This document shows, in pieces, positions 54,960 through 64,000 of a stretch of 64,000 bases of DNA. Made by a program: the position numbers and the translations under genes. The notes beneath the pieces are model-generated. The model was not told the origin of the DNA and did no database searches. It saw nothing but the letters and a program-made list of their open reading frames with translations. The stretch is from Ctena decussata (lineage: Eukaryota; Mollusca; Bivalvia; Lucinida; Lucinidae): positions 15,452,460-15,516,459 of the forward strand of contig OZ022500.1 in assembly GCA_963989385.1 (NCBI GenBank). Direction: 5' to 3'. The first letter of the stretch is position 1. Each line of letters opens with the position of its first letter.

Positions 54960-55240
54960 CTTTAAGGGACAAGTACACTTTCAGGAAAGCAACTCTGCAA
55001 TTTTCATTTTACCTCACTTTTCGAAAGGGATCAAATATGATAGAAAAGAATCTGCTCTTAGAAGAGGGTCAGCTCTTTAAAGAAAAAGTTCTTCTCTCTT
55101 CTAGGAGCAAATTCTCAACTTGAAGAGCTGACCTCATTTTGGAATGATTTCTGTGTACAGGGAAGTAAGAAGAAAGCTACAAAAGACAACCCCTTTGTAA
55201 AATAGCGGAAAAAACATTGAGTGTATCTATACATTGAAAA
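54960..55240. mobile_element. MITE family F copy
   Basis: GTACACTTTCAGGAAAGCAA, the hairpin around 55080-55125 (GAGCAAATTCTCAAC), then TTGTAAAATAGCGG and GTGTATCTATACATT. Confidence 0.75.
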
Positions 55241-56334
55241 ACAATGCTTCAAATTTATGATTTTGATGTCGCATTTTATAGATATTCTTTTGATATTTGC
55301 GTAAACATTTCGCATGTGTCAAACTCTTACTGTTAAAACCTAGACTTCGAAAAACCCACCGCTTGACAGTTGAAATTGGAATATAACACAGATACGAGAT
55401 AACGTGAGATGCAAGGTTCGAAAATAGTCGGCTGTGCTCTACCATTGTGACTATACTCTGTTAATCTGAACTTGTTTCCATTAAAAAGTCATGAGCATGT
55501 AAAATGCCATTGCAAACGCAGCACATATCTGACTTGTTACCTAACTGCAGATACTAAACACGTGTATATGAGTGCTTAGCGCACCTTCTTGTTGTACCCG
55601 TCCTGTCTTAGATAAATAATCCTGCAATATTGAGAGCGCCTTCAACTTCATATTTTCGATTTTTTGAATGTCCGATATTCATTTTAGGATATTCATAGTT
55701 CATTTTTGGGTATCCAAAATTCGATTTATGGTGATCCAAAAATAATATTGGATTCTCCTAAATTATTTTTGGATAACTTTGCTCGAATTAAGGATATCCA
55801 GAAATAGGCGAAAGCCAATAAAACAGCATCCCATATTGCTATCATACTTGAATAAAGCACGATGACCTTCACCAGGATAAAATCGCCCAAAGACATATCC
55901 AGTTCAAGCTTCTTGCGTGTTATTCTCACTTTTGAATTGCTTGCGTGTGTTTAATAAACGGTAAAAATTTCATATCTCCGGCTCCGGCAGCAGCAATGAA
56001 CTTCGCTTATATTGACTCACATAATATTCTGTTTGAATCTAAATGATTTGAAGTGGTCCTTTTCAAACAACTTTGTTAAAGAAATCCGATTAAAGATAGG
56101 TTCCTGGACTAGCGATAATAATTATGTACACAAAATAATTGCGTCTTTTTCTGAGCAGTATTGAATTCTCTTATTTTTCTGAATGTGTTGCTACTGAGAA
56201 ACTCGTCAGATGTTGAAGAAAATAGTCGTCTTCCCCTTTGGTTTATTTTCTTTCGTTGGAATTCCAGTAGTAAAAATAACTATGTTTATTATGTCTATAA
56301 GTGTGCAATTTCTGATGCCATTCTCCAAAGGTCC
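55241..56334. other. No recognised feature
   Basis: A local cluster of TTTTGGATATCC / GGATATCCAAAA-like words lies at 55655-55805 (ATTTTAGGATATTC, TGGGTATCCAAAATTC, TTTTTGGATAAC), possibly a small repeat. Confidence 0.35.
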
Positions 56335-56470
56335 ATTTTCCCTTGCCGTGAGCTCTCCTAGAGGTCCTGGCATGGCGGATGGGTTAAAACTATCCCAAAA
56401 TGCAATGCAGCATGACGTCAGCTGCGTTATCTATTTTTGGCGCAAACTAAAAATAGCGCTAACTGGTGTG
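56335..56470 (-). repeat. Inverse copy of the GCTGCATTGCATTTTGGGAT repeat
   Basis: On the minus strand: CATGCTGCATTGCATTTTGG and CCGCCATGCCAGGACCTC, matching 45440-45570. Confidence 0.65.
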
Positions 56471-57121
56471 CGAAGCAGAGTTAGGAAATCCCTTGCAAAA
56501 CAACTTTTCTAATATTTTTTTATTTACACTTTTTAGTGAAACTTATTCATTCCCTTTTATAAGTGCTTTCCAACAACTTGGATGAAAGATCATCAAAATT
56601 ATGATGCATTCCAAAGTACAGGAACCTACCTTTAAAGTCACGGTCAGAAATCAAAACAGAAATTGCCTCGTTTGCTCACTTAAATAGCATATCTCTAAAG
56701 ATCAGTGTTATACTAAATTGTCGCAACGACGGGGTGGTAATAGTTTACATTTGTCAAATCTGACAGCTCAAGCTCTTCATTGGACATAAATCGTCTTTTA
56801 TAACCCTGTCATCATGTTTTATCTGAATCACGGAAACTCAAACATTTAAGATACGCTGATCGATGACAATAGGGCGTGCTTGTGTAACAATATAAATAAC
56901 GCAAGTCGATCGTCTTCATCGTTTTCTTAATAATAATACTGATAAATAGATAAATAAATGCCATAACCAGTTACAGTGATCAGCCTGAAATTTAAAATGT
57001 CTGTCTTTACTATTAGGAAATTAAAAGGAAACCAGTGTAGACCCTGATCAGACTATTTCATCTGATTTTTTTTACTTTCTCAATTATTTCCCCTCCATCA
57101 GATTTAATTCAATCACAGGCG

Positions 57122-57128
57122 CGCACAC

Positions 57129-57166
<38 letters not shown>
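57122..57166. repeat. (CT)n microsatellite
   Basis: About 42 bases of CT with one CCC interruption. Confidence 0.95.
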
Positions 57167-57168
<2 letters not shown>

Positions 57169-57459
57169 CCTGTACCGGGTGACTTGGCGACTTCTTCTCT
57201 TTCTGCAGTTCTGTTCTGTTTCAGTCATTAACGCGCTTCATTAGCAACTGGCGAGACGAGAATTTCGCGAGATGAATAACTGCGCAAAATCATCGCTGGT
57301 TTTCCAGTGGTTCCCGACATTTCGACGTTTTCCCTAGGGCAATTGGAGAAGTTTGTATGTGTGTCGGCCAACGGAAATTCTCACATTAGTACGCAGTTTA
57401 CAAGTTCAAATTCATACTGTTGACACAAATTGGTGCCACATTTCATTTCTTAGGGGCTT

Positions 57460-57655
57460 TAGAGTCCCGTTAGCTCAGTAGGTTAAGCGCTGGCCTGTTG
57501 ATCTAACGGTCCCGCGTTCGAGCGTAGGCAATTCTTTTCAATCGTAAATGGGTTCCATTGCACACAGCCTTTCATTATCACCCACCCATCGTCCTAATAT
57601 GACTGAAAAACTAATAAAAGTGATATAAACTCGCAAGTCATCCACCCATCTATGT
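57460..57655 (+). mobile_element. tRNA-derived SINE copy
   Basis: AGTCCCGTTAGCTCAGTAGG, GCGTTCGAGCG, TTTCATTATCACCCACCCAT and AAACTCGCAAGTCATCC. Confidence 0.88.
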
Positions 57656-57710
57656 TTAGGCATTTCTGTTTATGGCATATGGACAAATTAATTTATTTTT
57701 CTTATTTTAT

Positions 57711-57922
57711 ATGAGCCTCGACACGTGAAAACCAACAATGTGGTTGTGCCCCCAGCGAAGACTCAGATCAGCCTGGCCTTCCGCCCAGTTTGATCAGAGT
57801 CTTCGTTAAGTGCTCAAAGGGTAGCTTAGGGTCTAAGCTACCTCCATGCGGACAGCGAAGACTGATCTACGTCTGCGCTGGGCGCAAAAACACATTGTTG
57901 GTTTTCTCGTGTTGCGGCTCAT
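57711..57922. mobile_element. MITE family D copy, complete
   Basis: ATGAGCCTCGACACGTGAAA and TTTCTCGTGTTGCGGCTCAT are terminal inverted repeats. Inside are CAACAATGTGGTTGTGCCC / CACATTGTTGG and GGTAGCTTAGGGTCTAAGCT. Confidence 0.88.
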
Positions 57923-58039
57923 ATAAACATTTTTTTTTATTTATTCACTCAAGTGCTAAACCTTCCCTGAGGCTTTATCGCACTGTTGTGCCTATGTACA
58001 ATGTGATCTTGGGGCTCGAACAATAAAGACAGATAAAAA

Positions 58040-58390
58040 CAACAGTCTGTACATAGTTATTTCTGTTTGGCCAACCCCAACTTCAAACGTTGGGGGCGCT
58101 CACAACGCACTCCAGCAGCTGATCCCACTGTCTGATGGCAGAAGGGAAAAATGTATGCTGGTAGACGTCAGTCTGACGATACAGAACCACATATCGCATG
58201 GTTTGGCAACTGGTGCTCAGTTGATGGGTGCAATATGCGGACAGGGGTATGACAGTGGGTCCATAGATGATTTTGTAGACCATCACTAGTTTTGCGTTCG
58301 CTCTTCGTTCCATTCCCAACCGAGGCAAGCTTTCTTCTGGCTGGGGCTGCGCCCCTTTGAACTGCTTCCAATTTGATGGATGCTGGCTTT
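58040..58390 (-). pseudogene. LINE reverse transcriptase C-terminal relic
   Basis: The minus strand reads LEAVQRGAAPARRKLA, then shifts frame to RLGMERRANAKLVMVYKIIY and later VYQHTFFPSAIRQWDQL, VVSAPNV. This is the usual C-terminal region of LINE polymerases. Frameshifted and lacking the catalytic part. Confidence 0.8.
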
Positions 58391-58418
58391 GAAATATCTT
58401 TCTAGTTTATGGCATACA

Positions 58419-58737
58419 CACTGTAAAAATTTCCGTAGATTTAACGGTAGAATACCTGGCAACCACGTGCAAGTTCATTTCCCGTTATTTTTACGGGCGC
58501 CCGTAAATATTGGTGGAATCATCACGCAGACTAGGGTAGAATAAGACGGGCATTCTTTTTGGTCATAGCCCTTCAACACTATAAAAGGTATTTTCGAGTG
58601 CGGTCAGGTAACATAACTTTGCTATATGCAGATTTCAAAACATGTTCTACAGGCTGACGCCCGTAAAAATAACGAGAAATAGACTGGCAGCTGGTTCCCA
58701 GGTATTCTACTGGAATTTACGGAAATGATTTACAGTG
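58419..58737. mobile_element. DNA element with CACTGTAAAAATTTCCGTA ends
   Basis: CACTGTAAAAATTTCCGTAG and TTTACGGAAATGATTTACAGTG are inverted repeats. TAGAATACCTGG / CCAGGTATTCTA follows. 319 bp, non-coding. The CACTG start resembles CACTA-type ends, but the target duplication is unclear. Confidence 0.82.
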
Positions 58738-58909
58738 CATGTATCTTGTGTAAGCCTTTTGATGACAAATGAAGGTCTTAATTTTTGCATATAATATTGT
58801 CAGTAGTAAAATGCTCCTTTTTTGTCCCCTGTCCAGAAAGTATAATATCTACTTTAACTGACGAGCCAAAACCAAAGACTACATAGCCTCTGCAGCTTTG
58901 TAGCCCGGT

Positions 58910-59012
58910 CGCAGCCCCAAGATCAGGCACGAAGGTTATAAACTTTTTTCGTGCTCAACTCAGCTGAGCATGAAATTTTCTCTGCTGATAAATATGAAAA
59001 TGCCAACTAATT
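58910..59012. mobile_element. MITE family A fragment
   Basis: GAAGGTTATAAACTTTTTTC, GTGCTCAACTCAGCTGAGCA and AATATGAAAATGCCAACTAA, then the similarity stops. Confidence 0.75.
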
Positions 59013-59084
59013 TTCTCTATACTTCTTGTAATCACTGATGACCTATCGTTATCTCCATTTGGATAGTGGGCGCAAGGCTGAATG

Positions 59085-59247
59085 GGTGGGCGGTCTTATG
59101 TCTCTTCACAAGTATTTCAGTCATTTTGGGATGAAAGAAACATGAAAGACTGCAATAAAGTGCCATTTAGGCGCGGGGAGAATCTGACTGCCAGTGGGAT
59201 TTAAACCTGCGACCCCGTGATGCGAGGTCGGAAGCGCTAACCACTTG
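59085..59247 (-). mobile_element. Second type of tRNA-derived SINE
   Basis: On the minus strand: AGTGGTTAGCGCTTCCGACC, a B-box-like CGCAGGTTTAAATCCC, then a tail with TTTCATCCCAAAATGACTGA shared in part with the main SINE family. The head is from a different tRNA. Confidence 0.65.
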
Positions 59248-59274
59248 TTGTTCTTGTGTTTCTTTGCAAAGGGG

Positions 59275-59478
59275 GGAGTCCCGGTAAGTTAAGTAGGTTA
59301 AGCGCTGGCCTGCTGATTTAGTGGTCTAGGGTTCCATCCCCGCTGTAGGTGGGAATCTTTGTAATCGTAAACGGGTTTCCATTGCACATAGTCTTTCATT
59401 GCCGTCCACCCTTCGTCATCATATGACTGAAATACTGTCAAAAGGACGTAAAATCGGAAGCCATTCATCCATCCAAAG
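59275..59478 (+). mobile_element. tRNA-derived SINE copy
   Basis: GAGTCCCGGTAAGTTAAGTA, GGTTAAGCGCTGGCCTGCTG, GTAAACGGGTTTCCATTGCA, ATATGACTGAAATACTG and CATCCATCC. Confidence 0.87.
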
Positions 59479-59739
59479 AGACGGTTCTAAAGTGAGCCAG
59501 ATCATATATTTTCATGCTCCTTCTTATCTTGAGCCCCACAGCAACAAGTAGGTGAAAGGAAGTCGCCGAGTAAGTAACCGGTAGTGGTAGTTGCGTGCGT
59601 GTGTGTGTGATGAGAGAGAGAGAGGTATAATTTATCTATAGTTTGCCCCAGTTTAACTACGTGTATCCCAGCGTTCCAGATGAGAAGTTTAAAAAAGACA
59701 ATTAGTGATACTTTTCCTTTTTTCATGAGAACATATGTT

Positions 59740-59878
59740 GTGAACCCTCATTTAAACCGTCTTATCGAGACGATTTAAATGAGGGGTAAAACGTATGTTT
59801 GGATGCAAACTAGAAAAATATCTCAGAATTATCCTCAATATCCCACCTCATCTGAAGCTATACGATGGGTACCAGTTT
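59740..59878. mobile_element. MITE family I fragment
   Basis: TATGTTGTGAACCCTCATTT, AACCGTCTTATCGAGACGAT palindrome, AATTATCCTCAATATCCC and GATGGGTACCAG. Confidence 0.7.
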
Positions 59879-60049
59879 TAGGGCCTTGCCGGTCGGATAT
59901 GCTGACGGATGTGGAGTGTGTGAGCTTCTAAGACATGATTGGGCGGCTCGTGTCGTGTCGCGTGCTGTTCGTATATGTTTGTATTAGGGTAGGTAAAGGT
60001 ATCCCATAGCCTAATAGCCACATGGGCAGTGAGGGTTAGAGGCCCACAG

Positions 60050-60288
60050 TATCTTGGGCACAGCTGATGAAAGGCGGATCCCAATGAAAGGCGGATCCCA
60101 TCTCTCTCCTTTCGCTGCCTTATCCTTCCCTGATTTGAAAAAGGTACCCATTTACTGCTGGGCTGACAGAGAGAGTTTTCCAGTCATCGGATGGTGACGG
60201 TTGAGTCGCGAACTCACGACCTTCCAGCGACTTTCTGCACCATAACTGAGTCACTCTTACCACTCGACCAAGGCGCCTCTCAAGGGTA
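60050..60288 (-). mobile_element. Probable tRNA-derived SINE, third type
   Basis: On the minus strand: AGGCGCCTTGGTCGAGTGGT (A-box-like), GGTCGTGAGTTCGCGACTCA (B-box-like), then GGAAAACTCTCTCTGTCAGC. A single copy here. Confidence 0.55.
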
Positions 60289-60835
60289 TTAGGATGTGTA
60301 GGGTGAAACAGATGTCTGTTTTGGTCTATTCACCAGCTTATTCTGTGGTTGCGTCTCGGTTCGCCATGTAATTTTCAAGCTAATTTCTGTTGGTCGTAGC
60401 AACGTCGTATCAACATCACTGAAACGTCATGTCAAGGTCGATGGGACATTGTCGCATGTTAGGTATGTGTCTCCAAGCGGTATTGGTGCATCTCAGCCCA
60501 GACTCGTTGGTCGTGGGGTGATCGGTATTGCCCTTCTGGGAATGACCTCGTGCGCACCTCTGCCGGTCTTGTGCTTAAAACTGGAATGGGGCATTGTAGG
60601 GATTGGGAAATGGGTTTTACTGCGAGACAGACGTCCGTGGCTCTTATAATGGCTTGCCTTGAACGGGTCTGTTTTTGGGTGTACGAGCTGATATTGCCTT
60701 CTGAATCATGTGACGTCGCATGTTTTGACAGCTCGGTATTGGTGCCACGTGGTAGTGTCGCATGGTGTGCATCTTTGCTTTGACATCGTCGCGAAATTAT
60801 TCTGTTCTATTCTATCCCATAAACTTACAAGGTCG

Positions 60836-61085
60836 TTGGGGCACCACAGATGACTTCCAAACGGTCCCTTTTCATCTTATCCTGTTTTCAGCTGCCCTAG
60901 TTGCGCTCGCAAAGTCCATTCCTGTCCTCTTTTTTAATATTGTCTTCCCACCCTCTTCTTCTGTAGACCTCTTCTTTTTTCTTTCACTGTGCTCTGTAGA
61001 ATCGCCTTTGCTAAACCAGAAGACCTTGAGACATGGCCAAACCACCTTAGTTTCCGATTCTTGACCATAGTCTGGAGTTCATTTC
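60836..61085 (-). pseudogene. LINE polymerase C-terminal relic (LRWFGHVSRSSGLAK)
   Basis: The minus strand reads TMVKNRKLRWFGHVSRSSGL followed by AKAILQSTVKEKRRGLQKK, then loses frame. RWFGHVSR is a hallmark near the C-terminus of many LINE polymerases. Only this end is present. Confidence 0.8.
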
Positions 61086-63404
61086 ATTACTGAGGAGCTG
61101 CCTGGATCGTCCACAAAAATATAAGAGAAAGAAAACAATACCTGTACAGGCTAATATCTGCAGACCACATTTTATATCCACAGTATGCACTAAATAATAT
61201 CAGAAGAAAAAAAAACTGACTTATACCTCAGTCTGCAAAATGTACAAAAAGCGATTCAGATAAAAAGAATCAGATCGCTTTTTGTTTTCAATAACTGATA
61301 TGGTATAAGGCAGTTTTAGCGACGCTGAAAGATGTTAACATCTCCAAATCAAACTAGCATCTGCGAATTAGATTCTGGTCATTTTGTATAAAAGGCGTTG
61401 TCAAACCGTTTAACCGTGAAAACCAATTTGTATGTTTACATAGTGTCATTAAAATGGATTTGCAAGGTCCTTGCTTTAGAAATTTAAGTAATACCACCCT
61501 GGATTGTGTATAAGGCAAAACTCTTGACAAAAATGGTGTCATAATACAGTGGCTGTAAAATATTCAGTTTGTCCAAAACGATAAAGGGATTTACATGTAC
61601 CGTATAAATATGAGAGACCGCATGAGAAAAGGGGCATTTGGCTCTTCTTGCCTTTGCGAACATCAGATGTTCCAATCAACCTGAACAACTGAGAAAAATG
61701 ATCAGCCCCATTTCACTTTTGACTTACCCATTCCTTGCTTTATTCGAACCAGCATGACTTTGAAAGCGCAGTCTGATCTGTGTCCATTGTTTCTTATGCC
61801 TCGTGTTACATGCATTACGAGATAGACCAATCAGCACCCCCCCCCCCACACACACACACACACACCCCTTCTTGGTCTTTCGGATGAGGTCTTAAACCGA
61901 AGTCCCATCTTCGTATGTCCATAGAAATTTAAACATGTGAGCCTACTCACTCACTCATTTTGGCGTCACAATCACGTGAAGAGGGCACGTACAAACAGCG
62001 TTTTGGTGGTCTTATTACAGTTCTCCCTTTTGAACGGAGGTTTTTAGACCCTGAGAAATTTATAAACTGACATGTATCGACCGTGATCAGTGTTTTCCTA
62101 GACACTGACTAATCTGGGTATGGCTCGTTCGTTGTATGGAATATATGCGTGAAAATTCTCAGTATGGTCACATGTGATTTCAGTTGCAGTCAGCCAAATA
62201 AATACATGTAGAAAAAAATCCGACTGGAAAGACCGGCTAGCAGTTCAAAATATACCGTAATGTACATCTGAAGCACTTTCCTTTTGTTTTCGGATTTCGA
62301 AATCAACCAACTGTTGGAAAAATGTTCCGCTGAAGCAGGGGTTTGGGGGGGGGGGGGGCGTGACCAGTGTTGTACATTTCATTACCGGTCATGCATGGAC
62401 TCAGCGAAGCGAGTCTGCTATATTTAGGCTGTGTATCCAAAACAGTACCTACCATATTCGATCAAATTCCAGAAAATATTTTCAAGCACCCGCAAAAAAA
62501 TAAGGGTAAATGGACAGGCCGCCATTTGACAGTTATTTTATAGTAAAATATACGAGTCTTTTAAAGTGAAGAAGAAACCAGATGTTTTCAGGAAACGATC
62601 TTTAATAACAGAAGATTTTAAACACACGCAAAAAATGACATGAAATATTCAGTTATTCATTTTAATATGTTATCTTCATCAGCAAAGCTATGGGAAGGGT
62701 TTTCTTTCCCTTTCACAATTTTTTTTCACAGACTTACATTCGAGAAAGCTGTGTTTTTTTAGTCCCGAAGACTACTCATATTGGCAGCGGACGTTCGCAT
62801 GCTTGCAAAAAGCATGTCTACGTCCCCATTTACTTCACAGAGCCTTTTCTGTCAGAGTTCATGACGTAGATTGCGATGAAAAATGACGGAGGCCAATAGA
62901 AAGGCAGCGAGAATTAATATTTTAATGATTAGAATTCATTGCAAACTGGAAAACAGAAGTAGTCGGGGTAAAACTTCTTTTGCATACTGGCAGAAATTTG
63001 GTTGCTGTCCGATGATCTACTTCACCTGTCCGTTAATTCACCATATCATTATACACGAGCGTGAAACTCGGTTATCTCATTGTTTTTAACAATTTGCTCC
63101 CTGTCGATGATAAGGGGCTTACAAAGCCTCTCTAACTCTATCAAAACGCAGAGTTATTTTGATTCAGTCATTAAGTACACGTGGAACAATTAACAAAATT
63201 AGTTCAGCAAGGCGTCTGAGAATGTTTACCTGTAAAATGGGGCGCACGAGTGCGAGAACGCAGGAGATATTTTCAACAAACTTTTGCTATCAAGAAATGA
63301 ATAAAGAACATCTACAGCTCCTGCAAGTGCCCGAATTCTAAAATTCCGCAGGAGTTAGTTATGCTTTTGCTTTAAAATGAAAGTAAACAAAATAAACACC
63401 TTCA
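61086..63404. other. No supported gene; simple repeats only
   Basis: Contains a C-run plus (CA)n at 61838-61867, a poly-G tract at 62346-62358, and a small hairpin AAAAAGCGATT / AATCAGATCGCTTTTT near 61245-61285. No TSC2 terminal exon was recognised. Confidence 0.4.
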
Positions 63405-63520
63405 AAACTGTATAAATCCCGAATTTTCTCTGGCTCTTCACCCGAATTTACACACTATACCAGTTCTCCCCCGAGTTTTCACCAGGTATCGTTGTCACCG
63501 TTTCCATAGGGTGAGTATGA
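63405..63520 (-). repeat. Inverse copy of the 48096-48230 repeat
   Basis: AATCCCGAATTTTC, CACCCGAATTTACACACTAT, CCCCCGAGTTTTCACCAGGT and GTTTCCATAGGGTGA. Confidence 0.75.
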
Positions 63521-63565
63521 GTCCCTGTAGTTTCTTGCATCTCAAAAACGAAAGTTTTTCATTTA

Positions 63566-63768
63566 CCCTCAAAGTGCCAAAAAAGCTGACAAAATTGTCT
63601 ACAAAATTAAAAAAAAAATGTTTCTTCCTAGCTGTATCATTGGGAGTATTAAAAGATTAGAGGGCAAGTAGTGTGGATCCAGATGAGGTGGCTCATTTTG
63701 AGCTGCCTCATCTGTATGTACTTTGTTTACATTTTCAACTTTTCTCATTTTTGGCACTTTAAGCATCC
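63566..63768. mobile_element. MITE family E copy, complete
   Basis: CTCAAAGTGCCAAAAAAGCT and TTTTTGGCACTTTAAG ends. The centre GGATCCAGATGAGGTGGCTC / GAGCTGCCTCATCTG is a hairpin. Confidence 0.82.
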
Positions 63769-64000
63769 TTGTTAGTATCCTAGAAAGCATCAGTCATAAA
63801 TTGTATGCATGATTCTCTTTTACATTAGTCAGACCTGTATAAATTACTATTGCACAGGCTAATCTAGATCTTTCTTTTCAGTATCTGTATTTCAAAACGT
63901 TGCATTCTTATATTTTTGTCGTTACATCTCCTGTGCACTTGTAGACTACAGACTACAAAATTAATGCATATTCTGTTTAACCTGCCAGCATGAAATTGTA

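Noticed and set aside
60449..61064. Several overlapping plus-strand frames of 66-100 codons
   Set aside because: They overlap or lie opposite a minus-strand LINE polymerase relic and show no domains of their own.
48096..63520. Polinton-sized element suggested by inverted ends
   Set aside because: No polymerase, integrase, protease or capsid frames inside; the interior is ordinary SINE, MITE and LINE debris.

Overview
This is a window of animal nuclear DNA: AT-rich, intron-dominated and packed with short transposons. It carries one recognisable host gene, TSC2 (tuberin), on the + strand. The style of the repeats suggests a bivalve mollusc: elements bounded by GCTCACCTGAGC hairpins, tRNA-derived SINEs ending in CATCCATCC, and many foldback MITEs. 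The species assignment is inference; the gene assignment is firm. Fourteen consecutive TSC2 exons lie between 1431 and 42195. They join in phase with GT-AG introns into about 927 codons without a stop. They cover the end of the tuberin core, the phosphorylated linker and most of the C-terminal Rap/Rheb-GAP domain, including the asparagine-thumb segment. The N-terminal half lies before the window. The last ~100 residues are not found after 42195, so the gene probably continues beyond 64000.

Layout. 1-1430: upstream intron with two long palindromes and a MITE. 1431-6141: exons 1-4. 6142-14457: an 8.3-kb intron of MITEs, foldbacks and a minisatellite. 14458-18396: exons 5-7, with a nested DNA transposon between exons 6 and 7. 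18397-21944: a minisatellite and a same-strand CR1/L2-like LINE with a 626-codon reverse transcriptase frame. 21945-22101: exon 8, whose donor end lies inside the first unit of a tandem array. 22102-32750: a 10.6-kb intron built mainly of one Helitron-like element containing three further levels of insertion. 32751-42195: exons 9-14, separated by more Helitron-like elements, SINEs and MITEs. 42196-64000: 21.8 kb of repeats (MITEs, SINEs, LINE relics, Helitron-like elements) with no certain exon.

The window is best read as one conserved mTORC1-pathway gene whose introns were expanded by waves of mostly non-autonomous elements. The main points of interest are: the shared termini of six Helitron-like families; many TCAAGGTCA nuclear-receptor-type sites inside them; a datable nest of insertions at 24617-30688; transposon ends lying very close to 3' splice sites; a tandem array that has multiplied a TSC2 splice donor; and three retained Akt-type phosphorylation motifs in the tuberin linker.
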